From Leuconostoc mesenteroides subsp. mesenteroides ATCC 8293 (GTDB taxonomy: Bacteria; Bacillota; Bacilli; Lactobacillales; Lactobacillaceae), in contig NC_008531.1 in assembly GCF_000014445.1 (NCBI RefSeq), forward strand, positions 1,333,001 to 1,397,000: a DNA stretch of 64,000 bases, read 5' to 3'. This document shows, one piece after another, positions 9,641-17,986 of the stretch. Both the position numbers and the translations under genes were made by a program. The first letter of the stretch is position 1; each line of letters starts with the position of its first letter. Under the pieces are notes generated by a model that was given only the letters and a program-made list of their open reading frames with translations, was not told where the DNA came from and made no database searches.

Positions 9641-10117
9641 TTAAAACTGGACATCCAGTATTGCTTTAGCTATTTCGTCAAAGGTTAATGGCAAACGTCC
9701 ATTAGTTGTCGTCAGCGTCAAGCCATCTTTGTTTAGATCAGCAATCTTTCCTTGCCACTTTTTTTGGCCTTCTTTGGCAACAAACAAGGATACTAAAATA
9801 TTTTCATTGGCCTCTTTAGCCCATTCAAAATGCCATAATTCCTTTAATGGTCGATCAGCGCCTGGTGATGAAATATCTAAAACATAGGCTTCAGGAATTG
9901 GATCTGGATCCACGGTATCTAACAATTCATTAACTTCTTGCGTGAATAGTGTCAAATCATTCATCGTAATAAATTGATGATCAGGTTTATCCAGCAAAAT
10001 CCGTAAAACTTTTTGTCCACCTTCTTTGGTAAACGTTAAATCCCACAGTAAATCATTATGTGCTTCAATGATTGGTGAAATCAAGTCAATAACTGTCTGT
10101 TCGGTTTTGTTTGCCAT
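9641..10117 (-). CDS. rimP: Ribosome maturation factor RimP
   Basis: 158 residues. Typical RimP features: an N-terminal domain with LRILLDKPDHQFITMNDL, the DPIPEAYVLDISSPGADRPL signature, and a C-terminal SH3-like domain. It acts in 30S subunit assembly. First gene of the nusA-infB operon. AAGGGGAAAATAA precedes the ATG. The promoter lies about 160 bases upstream, leaving a structured leader. Confidence 0.95.
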   Translation of the reverse strand: MANKTEQTVIDLISPIIEAHNDLLWDLTFTKEGGQKVLRILLDKPDHQFITMNDLTLFTQEVNELLDTVDPDPIPEAYVLDISSPGADRPLKELWHFEWAKEANENILVSLFVAKEGQKKWQGKIADLNKDGLTLTTTNGRLPLTFDEIAKAILDVQF

Positions 10118-10211
10118 TTATTTTCCCCTTTCGATGAATAGTTTTGTCAATTACGTTTACTAATATAGCGTTAACACTATCTTATATTGACAATAAGCGT
10201 GCTAATCCCAT

Positions 10212-10250
10212 AAAAAATGAGCCGGCCGCTTTTCCAAGTGACCCGCCCAT
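10212..10250 (-). terminator. Candidate attenuator (intrinsic terminator) in the rimP-nusA-infB leader
   Basis: On the minus strand an 11-bp GC-rich stem (10240-10250 with 10217-10227, one mismatch and two G-U pairs) has a 12-base loop and is followed at once by six U. It sits about 60-65 bases into the transcript predicted from the promoter at 10281-10309 and about 100 bases before rimP. A TTTACA/TGTAAA hairpin precedes and adjoins it, a possible alternative fold. Confidence 0.6.
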
Positions 10251-10280
10251 TTACAATTGCTATGTAAATTAACTATATTT

Positions 10281-10309
10281 ATTGTACCCTATTTATTAAA
10301 ATAGTGCAA
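10281..10309 (-). promoter_or_regulatory. Promoter of the rimP-nusA-infB operon
   Basis: On the minus strand TTGCAC (10304-10309), 17-base spacer, TACAAT (10281-10286). Five of six bases match consensus in each -35/-10 element apart from one position each. Confidence 0.7.
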
Positions 10310-10337
10310 ATTACAGTGCACATACGTCAACAACATA

Positions 10338-10363
10338 AAAAAGCCCGCAAGCTGGGGCTTTTT
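10338..10363 (-). terminator. Terminator after rpsN
   Basis: AAAAAGCCC / GGGCTTTTTT arms around a short loop on the minus strand, about 50 bases after the rpsN stop. It separates the ribosomal protein pair from the nusA operon promoter. Confidence 0.8.
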
Positions 10364-10410
10364 ATACTAATCCTTCGAATGAAACAATTAGAAGAAGTTG
10401 CTGGTTTCTT

Positions 10411-10680
10411 TTACCAAGAAGCCTTACGAACACCAGGAATTTGACCCTTGTGTGCTAATTGACGGAAGTTCAAACGTGACATTCCAAATTCACGCATGTA
10501 AGCGTGTGGACGGCCATCAATCCAATCGCGGTTATGAACGCGTACTGGAGATGAATCCTTTGGCAAAGCTGCCAATCCAATATAGTCACCCGCAGCCTTC
10601 AATGCTGCACGCTTGTCAGCGTACTTTGCAACTAAAGCTTCACGCTTTTGTGCCTTAGCAATCTTTGACTTCTTTGCCAT
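10411..10680 (-). CDS. rpsN: 30S ribosomal protein S14, cysteine-free (zinc-independent) type
   Basis: 89 residues, the long form of S14, with [26 protein letters not shown] and ending [17 protein letters not shown]. The zinc-binding CxxC pairs of the 61-residue form are absent. In Bacillus this type is the alternative S14 used under zinc limitation. It shares one base with the end of rpmG and is co-transcribed with it. Both being cysteine-free suggests a zinc-sparing pair; I see no clear Zur box. Whether a zinc-binding S14 exists elsewhere in the genome is unknown. Confidence 0.95.
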   Translation of the reverse strand: MAKKSKIAKAQKREALVAKYADKRAALKAAGDYIGLAALPKDSSPVRVHNRDWIDGRPHAYMREFGMSRLNFRQLAHKGQIPGVRKASW

Positions 10681-10829
10681 TACTTAATCTCCTTAAATGT
10701 TACTACTTTGCGAAGTTTTGGTGAGTACTTCTTTAACTCAAGGCGGTCAGGCGTATTACGACGGTTTTTAGACGTCAAGTAGATACGCTCACCAGTTTCA
10801 TCATTTCCTAGAACGACGTGGATACGCAT
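10680..10829 (-). CDS. rpmG: 50S ribosomal protein L33, cysteine-free type
   Basis: 49 codons, read directly from the sequence: begins [18 protein letters not shown] and ends VVTFKEIK. The family pattern [22 protein letters not shown] is present but the four zinc-ligand cysteines are replaced. AAGGAG stands eight bases before the ATG. The stop TAA overlaps the first base of the rpsN start codon. A strong promoter lies about 60 bases upstream. Confidence 0.95.
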   Translation of the reverse strand: MRIHVVLGNDETGERIYLTSKNRRNTPDRLELKKYSPKLRKVVTFKEIK

Positions 10830-10888
10830 AATCCTTGCTCCTTAGTGTTTTTCTTAAAATTTTTATTTGCTTGTCAATACAAATATCT

Positions 10889-10917
10889 ATTATACATGAA
10901 CCGATTACCAGTGTAAA
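10889..10917 (-). promoter_or_regulatory. Promoter of rpmG-rpsN
   Basis: On the minus strand TTTACA (10912-10917), 17-base spacer, TATAAT (10889-10894): a near-consensus sigma-A promoter. Confidence 0.8.
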
Positions 10918-10951
10918 GGTCTGTGAATAAATTTATCAACATTTTATCCAC

Positions 10952-10994
10952 AAAAATTCATAATTCGAATTAAATTAATTTGGTATGAATTTTT
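10952..10994 (-). terminator. Possible terminator after ppaC
   Basis: Inverted repeat AAAAATTCATA / TATGAATTTTT with a 21-base AT-rich loop, starting directly after the ppaC stop. AT-rich, so of modest strength. Confidence 0.45.
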
Positions 10995-11900
10995 TTAGAG
11001 TTGGTTTTCTAATGGTGGAACTACTTGCTTCTTTCTAGAAACAACACCAGGTAGATCAATTACATTATTGTCCAGTTTTTGATTAAATGCTGCTTCGATT
11101 GATTGAGCAGCATCTCCAATGTACAAGCCCTTAGAGTTTGAATTCAAGATATCAGTAATCACAAACAAAAAGTCTTCATAACCTTCCTCTGCAATTGCTG
11201 CTTCAATTCCTGCCTGACGAGATAATACTTCATCAATATCAACAGTGTTGACTTGACCAATCCGGAATTGGTGCCCGCCCATTTCAAATGATTTGGCATC
11301 ACCATCAATTAATTCTTTATCAGTGCGTGATGACAAATCTGTTCCAGCTTTCAACAAATCCAAACCATAGGCAGCATAATCTTCAAGTCCTGCAATCTTA
11401 GCTAAGGATTCCAAAGCGGGTTGGTCGTATGATGTCGTCGTTGGACTCTTGAGCAATAATGTGTCAGATATAATTGCTGAAGCTAATAGACCAGCAATTT
11501 CTGCAGGAATAACAATATTTGCTTGTTTGAATTCATAGTACAAAATAGTTGCTACAGAGCCCCATGGCTTAGCCGTGATATACAAGGGTGTAGAATTTGT
11601 GAACGCAAACTTATGATGATCATAAATGTTTTCCACGGTAACGTCAGCTAAATTATCAACTGATTGTGCAGCTTCATTATGGTCAACTAAAACAACTGTT
11701 TCTGTATCGGCCTCAGAAATTACACGAAGCGGCTTAACTTTAAAATAATCTAACGCGAATTGCGTTTCAGCGTTGGGCTCACCTTGCGCGACTGCTTCTG
11801 TATCCTGACCTTGTTGGTTCAATAAATAACTTGCAGCGATTGCTGATGCGATTGTATCTGTATCTGGGTTCTTGTGCCCAAAAACTAAAGTCTTAGCCAT
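10995..11900 (-). CDS. ppaC: Manganese-dependent inorganic pyrophosphatase (family II)
   Basis: 301 residues. DHH/DHHA2 family motifs: FGHKNPDTDTIASAIAAS near the start, VLVDHNE near residue 75, and IYDHHKF. It hydrolyses pyrophosphate in the cytosol, pulling biosynthetic reactions forward, with Mn2+ as preferred metal. I chose the ATG at 11898-11900, preceded by AGGAGATAAACTA; an upstream ATG six codons earlier lies before that ribosome-binding site. It follows parC by about 45 bases. Confidence 0.96.
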   Translation of the reverse strand: MAKTLVFGHKNPDTDTIASAIAASYLLNQQGQDTEAVAQGEPNAETQFALDYFKVKPLRVISEADTETVVLVDHNEAAQSVDNLADVTVENIYDHHKFAFTNSTPLYITAKPWGSVATILYYEFKQANIVIPAEIAGLLASAIISDTLLLKSPTTTSYDQPALESLAKIAGLEDYAAYGLDLLKAGTDLSSRTDKELIDGDAKSFEMGGHQFRIGQVNTVDIDEVLSRQAGIEAAIAEEGYEDFLFVITDILNSNSKGLYIGDAAQSIEAAFNQKLDNNVIDLPGVVSRKKQVVPPLENQL

Positions 11901-11946
11901 TAGTTTATCTCCTAGCATTTTATATTTTTATTTTAACAAAAATTAA

Positions 11947-14385
11947 TCATTTTGTCTCAGAAATTGTTAGCGGTTTTATAATCCACGGTTCGCCATTTTT
12001 GTCAGTGTCAACGACATATTGTCCATTGCCAATACGTTGTGATTCATGATAATCACTTAATTGTAATTCTTGAATTTGATAACGCTTTGTCAAAATAGAA
12101 AGTGCTTTCACATTGCTATCAAATATTGTCGCTGTGGCAACTTTATAGGCTACAGTTTTCTTTTGTGTGAAAATGAGAACACCTTTATTACCACGTTTTG
12201 AATGGTTAATTAACGATACTGGCATATACTTGAAGGCGCCATTTTCAGCAACAATAGCAACACTTTGTTTATCATCGGTAATAAACAAGGCAGCTTTAAT
12301 CGTGTCATCATCGCGTAAGTCCATTGCCTTGACTCCAGAGGTACGGGAACCAATTTCTGGCACCTCTTTTATCGCGTATCGTAAACCAACACCATTATGT
12401 GACAACAATAGCACATTTTGGCGCTTAACATTTTGGAAGTACGCAACATTAACAACGTAGCTCACATCTTTTTTAAGCTTAATAGCCATCGAAGATTTCT
12501 TTTTATAAGCTTTGGGAACAATATCTACTAAAGTAGTTTGTTTAATAAATCCATCATTTGAAACTATTGTAAATGCGCCACCTTGTTCGAGATTATCAAC
12601 AGCGATAGCTTTAATCACCACTTCGTCTTTATCCCAGTTCGATAGTTGCTGTGAAAAATGTTCTCCTGTATCTTTCCATTTTGTATCAGGTAGTTCATGA
12701 ACCGGTCGATAAATAACATTCCCCTTGTTGGTAAACATAAACAAATGATTTGTCGTATTTAGGGTTCCTTGGAAAACAACTAGATCATCTTCTGCCAGAC
12801 CATTTTCATTATCCGAAGCTTTAAAGGAACGCAAAGATGCACGCTTATAGTAACCATTACGTGACACTAACACTTGAACATCTTCTTCAGCAATCGTTAC
12901 CGCTGTATCAATTACCAAATTCTCAACTTCTGCTTCAATAACACTGCGACGTGGTGAAGAATAGGCCTTAGTAATTGCCTTAATTTCTTCGCGAATAACA
13001 TCTTTCAATGCTGACTCTTCGTGAATAATTTGGTTCAAACAATTAATTTTATCATTCAACTGGGAAAATTCTTCTTCTAATTGCGTCACATCTGTGTTGG
13101 TCAATCGATACAATTGCAACGTGACAATGGCTTCAGCTTGTGCTTGTGTAAACTCAAAACGATTAATTAAGTTTTGTGTAGCGTCTTTACGATTCTTAGA
13201 TGCTCGAATGGTAGCAACGACTTCATCCAATATAGACAGCATGCGGATTAAGCCTTCAACAATATGTTGCCGTGCTTGTGCTTTAGCCAATTCATATGCT
13301 GATCGCTTTAATACAACCTCTTTTCGGAACGAAAGGAAAGCTTCTAAACCAGCCTTCAAACCAACGTGTACTGGTCGTTGATCATGAATAGCAACCATAT
13401 TGAAGTTATAAGATATCTGCAAATCAGTTTTTTTGAACAAATAAGTCAAAATACCATTGGCATTTGCTTCTTTAGATAATTCAATAACAATAGACATTCC
13501 CTCGCGATCGGATTCATCGCGGACTTCTGAAATGCCGGTTACTTCTTTATTTAATCGAATGGCATCAATTTTTGATACCAAATTTGACTTAACAACCTCA
13601 TAAGGCAGTTCAGTAATTTCAATTTTCTTCTTGCCAGCGCGAAGATCAGATATTTCTGTCTTAGCACGAACAACGATTTTACCACGTCCAGTTTTGTACG
13701 CTTTTTTTATACCATCAAGTCCCTGAACAATACCACCAGTCGGAAAATCAGGGCCTTTTACATAGCGCATTAATTGCGATAAAGTAGCGGCTGGATGATC
13801 GAGTAAGTAGATTAATGCGGCATTGATTTCTTTCAAATTATGGGGTGGGATTTCTGTTGCATATCCCGCCGAAATACCAGTTGCGCCGTTAATAAAAAGA
13901 CTAGGAATACGAGAAGGTAAAACTGTTGGCTCATAAGTTGTGTCATCAAAGTTCAAAACCATGTCCACGGTTTCTTGACCCAAATCCGCCATCATTTCAC
14001 CAGCAATTTTAGACAATCGCGCTTCAGTATAACGCATTGCTGCAGCCGGATCATTGTCCACTGAACCATTATTACCATTCATGTCTATCAACGGCTCACG
14101 AACTTTCCAATCCTGCGATAAACGTACCATGGCTTCATAAATTGATGAATCACCGTGCGGATGAAAATTACCCATTACGTTACCAACAGATTTTGCTGAT
14201 TTACGATATGGATGATCATAAGTGTTTCCATCCTGATCCATTGCAAACAAAATACGCCGTTGCACTGGCTTCAATCCGTCTCGAATGTCTGGCAAAGCAC
14301 GTTCTTGAATTATATATTTTGAATAGCGCCCAAAGCGCTCCCCCATCACTGCTTCAAGTGAGAGTTCGGTTATACGATCTGCCAT
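11947..14385 (-). CDS. parC: DNA topoisomerase IV subunit A
   Basis: 812 residues. GyrA/ParC breakage-reunion domain with ALPDIRDGLKPVQRRIL, then HPHGDSSIYEAMVRL with the quinolone-region Ser, and the active-site Tyr in AAMRYTEARL. A C-terminal beta-pinwheel follows. The GyrA-box QRRGGKG is not evident, favouring ParC over GyrA. ParC2ParE2 decatenates daughter chromosomes. It lies 142 bases after parE. AAGGAG precedes the ATG by about 13 bases, a slightly long spacing. Confidence 0.95.
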   Translation of the reverse strand: MADRITELSLEAVMGERFGRYSKYIIQERALPDIRDGLKPVQRRILFAMDQDGNTYDHPYRKSAKSVGNVMGNFHPHGDSSIYEAMVRLSQDWKVREPLIDMNGNNGSVDNDPAAAMRYTEARLSKIAGEMMADLGQETVDMVLNFDDTTYEPTVLPSRIPSLFINGATGISAGYATEIPPHNLKEINAALIYLLDHPAATLSQLMRYVKGPDFPTGGIVQGLDGIKKAYKTGRGKIVVRAKTEISDLRAGKKKIEITELPYEVVKSNLVSKIDAIRLNKEVTGISEVRDESDREGMSIVIELSKEANANGILTYLFKKTDLQISYNFNMVAIHDQRPVHVGLKAGLEAFLSFRKEVVLKRSAYELAKAQARQHIVEGLIRMLSILDEVVATIRASKNRKDATQNLINRFEFTQAQAEAIVTLQLYRLTNTDVTQLEEEFSQLNDKINCLNQIIHEESALKDVIREEIKAITKAYSSPRRSVIEAEVENLVIDTAVTIAEEDVQVLVSRNGYYKRASLRSFKASDNENGLAEDDLVVFQGTLNTTNHLFMFTNKGNVIYRPVHELPDTKWKDTGEHFSQQLSNWDKDEVVIKAIAVDNLEQGGAFTIVSNDGFIKQTTLVDIVPKAYKKKSSMAIKLKKDVSYVVNVAYFQNVKRQNVLLLSHNGVGLRYAIKEVPEIGSRTSGVKAMDLRDDDTIKAALFITDDKQSVAIVAENGAFKYMPVSLINHSKRGNKGVLIFTQKKTVAYKVATATIFDSNVKALSILTKRYQIQELQLSDYHESQRIGNGQYVVDTDKNGEPWIIKPLTISETK

Positions 14386-14527
14386 CTAAGTGCGGTTCTC
14401 CTTGATTAAAACATCTATAAAATTACTAATTACAGATAAATGTCATAAAAAGTTTTATTTAAAATATTAAGTAATAACCTAACCATATTTTGAATAGCTA
14501 GCTATTCTTATCTAGTAACAAGTGAAA

Positions 14528-16591
14528 TCAGTCGTCACCATTCTGCCAAGTCTTAATGACTGGCATATTTTTTTGTTCTTTAAATTTTGTACCAGTTTCT
14601 TGATTGCGCGCTTTTTCAAAAACATCACTAGACTTTGTGTCATCCCCATCAACTGTGTCTAGAATTGACCCGGCTTCATCCAATGTAAAGTGAACATTGG
14701 CTTCAATCCATTCACGCCGCGGATCAACTTTATCACCCATCAATGTAGTGACACGTTTTTCAGCTAACACAGCGTCATCAATTTTAACACGTATTAATGT
14801 TCTTGATTCGGGATCCATTGTCGTTTCCCATAATAATGGCGCATTCATCTCACCAAGTCCCTTGAACCGTGTTAATTCATAACGTGCATCACTCTGACTG
14901 GTAATTGATTCTAACTCATCATTAGTCCAAGCAAATTGATCTTCTATTTTCTTGGAAGAGTACTTGACGCGGTATAATGGTGGTAAGGCTATGTAGACAC
15001 GCCCAGCTTCAATTAATGGCCGCATATACTTATAAAAGAATGTTAGTAGTAGGGTTTGAATGTGCGCGCCATCATCATCGGCATCTGTCATAATGATAAT
15101 TTTGTTAAATGAAGCATCTTCAACTTTAAAATCAGTTCCAACACCGCCACCAATAGCATAAATCAATGTTGATATTTCTTCGTTTTTTAAAATATCTGCT
15201 AACTTAGCTTTTTCAGTGTTTAGTACTTTTCCACGTAGCGGCAAAATGGCTTGGAACTTACGGTCACGACCTTGCTTTGCAGAGCCCCCGGCTGAATCAC
15301 CCTCGACTAGAAAGAGCTCATTTTTATCAGCATTTTTAGATTGGGCAGGTGCTAGCTTCCCGGAAAGCAGACGATCTTTCGCCCCTTTAGTTTTACCAGT
15401 GCGACTTTCGTCGCGGGCGCGACGAGCTGCTTCTCGAGCTTCGCGCGCGCGAAGTGCCTTACGGATTAAGTTTTGTCCGAAGTCACCATTTTCCATTAAG
15501 AAGCGTCCAAGAGTTTCATTAACCACAGAGTCAACAATACCACGTGCCTCTGGCGTTCCTAGTTTATCTTTGGTCTGTCCTTCAAACTGCAAAAACTGTT
15601 CTGGAACACGCAATGAAATAACAGCTGATAATCCTTCACGGACATCCGTGCCTTCTAAGTTTTTATCTTTATCTTTTAGTAAGTTGACTTTTCGTGCATA
15701 TTCATTAAAAGCCTTTGTCCACGCAGTTCGGAAACCGACTTCGTGGGTTCCACCATCCTGTGTACGGACATTGTTAACAAATGAAAGAAGTGTTTCAGAG
15801 TAACCATCATTGTACTGCGCTGCAACATCAACAACAATACTCTCTTGTTCACCCTCAAAGGTCATAACTGGTCCGATAGTTTCTTTGTCTTCATTCAGAA
15901 AACCAACAAACGCTTCAAGACCTTTTTCATAATGATATTCTTCAACACGAACCGGATCAACTCTTTCGTCGGTTAACGTAAACTTAACACCACTCATTAA
16001 GAACGACGATTCACGCAAACGTTCTGCTAAAATATCAAATTTATAAACCGTAGCACTAAAAATTGTCGCATCTGGCTTGAAAGTAACCGTTGTCCCTGTT
16101 GGTTCCTTAGTTTTACCTAAATCTCGTAAGGTACCAACTGGATTACCACCATTCACGAATTCTTCTTGCCACTTATGGCCTTCGCGAACAATGGTTACCG
16201 TTAAGCTCTCCGACAATGCATTAACAACAGAAGAACCAACACCGTGTAACCCACCGGAAGTCGCATAGCCACCCTGCCCAAACTTTCCGCCGGCATGTAA
16301 AACTGTTAAAATAACTTCTGGTGTGGGTTTACCAGACTCATGCATGCCAATTGGCATCCCACGGCCAAAGTCTTGTACGGTGATAGCGTTATTATCATGT
16401 ATCGTAACGCGAATTTCATTTCCATAGCCACCAAGTGCTTCATCAACAGCATTGTCAACGATTTCATAGACCAAGTGGTGCAAACCACGACCATCTGTTG
16501 AACCGATATACATTCCTGGACGTTTACGAACGGCCTCAAGTCCTTCTAAAATTTTTATTGAATCTGAATCATAATGATTTTTTTCTGGCAT
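14528..16591 (-). CDS. parE: DNA topoisomerase IV subunit B
   Basis: 687 residues. GHKL ATPase domain with EGLEAVRKRPGMYIGSTDGR, VDNAVDEALGGYG, and GGLHGVGSSVVNALS; TOPRIM domain with LFLVEGDSAGGSAKQGRD and MTDADDDGAHI. Pairing with parC next door identifies it as ParE rather than GyrB. It drives ATP-dependent strand passage. Likely SOS-regulated: an exact LexA/DinR-type box lies 22-35 bases before the start codon, within the 5' UTR. The C-terminus has a polar extension after the canonical end. Confidence 0.95.
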   Translation of the reverse strand: MPEKNHYDSDSIKILEGLEAVRKRPGMYIGSTDGRGLHHLVYEIVDNAVDEALGGYGNEIRVTIHDNNAITVQDFGRGMPIGMHESGKPTPEVILTVLHAGGKFGQGGYATSGGLHGVGSSVVNALSESLTVTIVREGHKWQEEFVNGGNPVGTLRDLGKTKEPTGTTVTFKPDATIFSATVYKFDILAERLRESSFLMSGVKFTLTDERVDPVRVEEYHYEKGLEAFVGFLNEDKETIGPVMTFEGEQESIVVDVAAQYNDGYSETLLSFVNNVRTQDGGTHEVGFRTAWTKAFNEYARKVNLLKDKDKNLEGTDVREGLSAVISLRVPEQFLQFEGQTKDKLGTPEARGIVDSVVNETLGRFLMENGDFGQNLIRKALRAREAREAARRARDESRTGKTKGAKDRLLSGKLAPAQSKNADKNELFLVEGDSAGGSAKQGRDRKFQAILPLRGKVLNTEKAKLADILKNEEISTLIYAIGGGVGTDFKVEDASFNKIIIMTDADDDGAHIQTLLLTFFYKYMRPLIEAGRVYIALPPLYRVKYSSKKIEDQFAWTNDELESITSQSDARYELTRFKGLGEMNAPLLWETTMDPESRTLIRVKIDDAVLAEKRVTTLMGDKVDPRREWIEANVHFTLDEAGSILDTVDGDDTKSSDVFEKARNQETGTKFKEQKNMPVIKTWQNGDD

Positions 16592-16612
16592 ATTAATCTA
16601 TCCTTCGATACA

Positions 16613-16626
16613 CGAACCAGTGTTCG
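16613..16626. promoter_or_regulatory. LexA (DinR) box upstream of parE
   Basis: CGAAC-CAGT-GTTCG on the plus strand is an exact match to the Gram-positive SOS box CGAAC-N4-GTTYG. The palindrome extends by two more pairs to CACGAAC/GTTCGTG. It lies just downstream of the parE promoter, a position where repressor would block transcription. Confidence 0.75.
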
Positions 16627-16648
16627 TGCGCTAATGTCAATCTATTTT

Positions 16649-16677
16649 ATCATAGATGAAAATCTTGTTTCTGACAA
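16649..16677 (-). promoter_or_regulatory. Promoter of parE-parC
   Basis: On the minus strand TTGTCA (16672-16677), 17-base spacer, TATGAT (16649-16654), about 60 bases upstream of the parE ATG. The LexA box begins about 15 bases after the expected transcription start. Confidence 0.6.
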
Positions 16678-16768
16678 GTGTCAATATTTTATTTTCAATA
16701 AGTTATGCCATATACTACTTAAATATATGGTAAACTTGTACTTGCTTTTATATTAAAGGGGTTTTTTT

Positions 16769-17383
16769 ATGTTTACTACTATATTAATGTTTATACTCTC
16801 TTACTTGAGCGGATCTCTAGTCCCAGGATTTTGGGTAGGTAAAATCTTTTACCATAAAGATATTCGCGATGAGGGGTCAGGTAACATTGGTACTACCAAT
16901 TCATTCCGTGTTTTGGGTATCCGAGCTGGCATAACTGTGCTGGCACTTGATATGCTTAAAGGTACGGCAGCAGGCTTGCTTCCCTTATTGTTCCATAGTA
17001 GCATTAATCCAATGTTAGTGGGTATTGGTGCTATACTGGGACACACGTTCTCCATCTGGATTGGCTTTAAAGGTGGTAAAGCAGTTGCTACTTCAGCTGG
17101 TGTATTACTTGCCTATAATCCCATATTTTTCATCATCATCATTAGTATTTTCGTTATTTTATTGTCAATTAGTTCAATGGTATCTCTGAGCTCTATGATT
17201 AGTTTCTCATGCGCCGTCCTAATATCACTATACTATCATGATTGGATACTAACGATAGTTGCTACCATATTAACAATTTTTGTTTTCTACCGCCATCGTA
17301 CAAATATTTCCCGAATCAGAAATGGTACAGAAAGTACTATACCATTTGGCTGGTATTATAACCACAAGAAAAGCGCTCATTGA
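16769..17383 (+). CDS. plsY: Acyl-phosphate:glycerol-3-phosphate acyltransferase PlsY
   Basis: 204 residues, five or so membrane segments. PlsY motifs: [15 protein letters not shown], then [17 protein letters not shown], and [21 protein letters not shown]. It transfers an acyl group from acyl-phosphate to glycerol-3-phosphate, the first step of phospholipid synthesis. Divergent from parE, a common arrangement in lactic acid bacteria and staphylococci. AAAGGGG precedes the ATG. The end overlaps convergent dtd by seven bases inside a terminator hairpin. Confidence 0.96.
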   Translation: MFTTILMFILSYLSGSLVPGFWVGKIFYHKDIRDEGSGNIGTTNSFRVLGIRAGITVLALDMLKGTAAGLLPLLFHSSINPMLVGIGAILGHTFSIWIGFKGGKAVATSAGVLLAYNPIFFIIIISIFVILLSISSMVSLSSMISFSCAVLISLYYHDWILTIVATILTIFVFYRHRTNISRIRNGTESTIPFGWYYNHKKSAH

Positions 17384-17391
17384 GCGCTTTT
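17369..17391. terminator. Bidirectional terminator inside the convergent plsY/dtd ends
   Basis: AAAAGCGCTCA, one base, TGAGCGCTTTT. The hairpin contains both stop codons and encodes the last residues of both proteins (KSAH for PlsY, KSAQ for Dtd). Confidence 0.8.
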
Positions 17392-17826
17392 TGTATCGAA
17401 TAAAATTGTCACCGGTCCATCGTTTGTTAAGCTAACTTGCATATCCGCTCCAAATTCTCCAGTTTCAACCTGTAATCCACTTTCCCTTAATGTCGCATTG
17501 AATTGATTATACATAACAGTCGCAAATTCTGGTGCCCCTGCCTTGGTAAAACTTGGACGATTTCCTTTTTTAGTATCAGCAAACAACGTAAATTGTGAGA
17601 TAGATAAAATAGCGCCAGAAACGTCTTCGATACTACGATTCATCCGGCCGCTTTCATCTTCAAAAATTCGTAAATTATGTATTTTCCGAACTAAATAATC
17701 TATATCTGCTTGCTCGTCACCGTCAGCAACGCCAACTAACAATACATATCCTTTGTTAATTGCTCCTTTTACTTGGTCGTCAATTTTAACACTAGCTTTG
17801 CTTACGCGTTGCAATACAACTTTCAT
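17377..17826 (-). CDS. dtd: D-aminoacyl-tRNA deacylase
   Basis: 149 residues, normal length. Family motifs: [13 protein letters not shown] at the start, [23 protein letters not shown] with the active-site SQFTL, and the cross-subunit motif NDGPVTI near the C-terminus. It removes D-amino acids (and Gly from tRNA-Ala) from misacylated tRNA. Usually next to relA in Firmicutes, as here. GGAGATAGC precedes the ATG. Confidence 0.96.
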   Translation of the reverse strand: MKVVLQRVSKASVKIDDQVKGAINKGYVLLVGVADGDEQADIDYLVRKIHNLRIFEDESGRMNRSIEDVSGAILSISQFTLFADTKKGNRPSFTKAGAPEFATVMYNQFNATLRESGLQVETGEFGADMQVSLTNDGPVTILFDTKSAQ

Positions 17827-17936
17827 GCTATCTCCATTCTAAAAATACATTTACTTGCTAACATCATACGTGAAAAACGATATCGTATCAAGAACTTTCA
17901 AACGTCTTCCAGTTTTGACACAATTTTTATCATAAA

Positions 17937-17965
17937 AAGCCTCAAAATTGTTTTATTTGAGGCTT
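17937..17965 (-). terminator. Terminator after relA
   Basis: AAGCCTCAAA / TTTGAGGCTT stem with a nine-base loop; on the minus strand it is followed by TTTTTATG. It separates relA from dtd. Confidence 0.75.
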
Positions 17966-17986
17966 ATCAACATATTTTGACATATT

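Noticed and set aside
10212..10250. A tRNA gene in the GC-rich part of the rimP leader
   Set aside because: No cloverleaf, no T-loop sequence GTTCRA and no CCA-adjacent acceptor stem; the element reads as a hairpin with a U-run.
10398..10658. Plus-strand open frame opposite rpsN
   Set aside because: Exact antisense of a strongly conserved ribosomal protein gene; no independent support.
10830..10990. A Zur operator before rpmG-rpsN
   Set aside because: I looked for the palindrome TCGTAAT-N-ATTACGA and found nothing close; only a strong promoter is visible.
15216..15803. A 195-residue plus-strand open frame opposite parE
   Set aside because: Antisense to the conserved TOPRIM and central domain of ParE; Ser/Arg-rich shadow translation with no ribosome-binding site.
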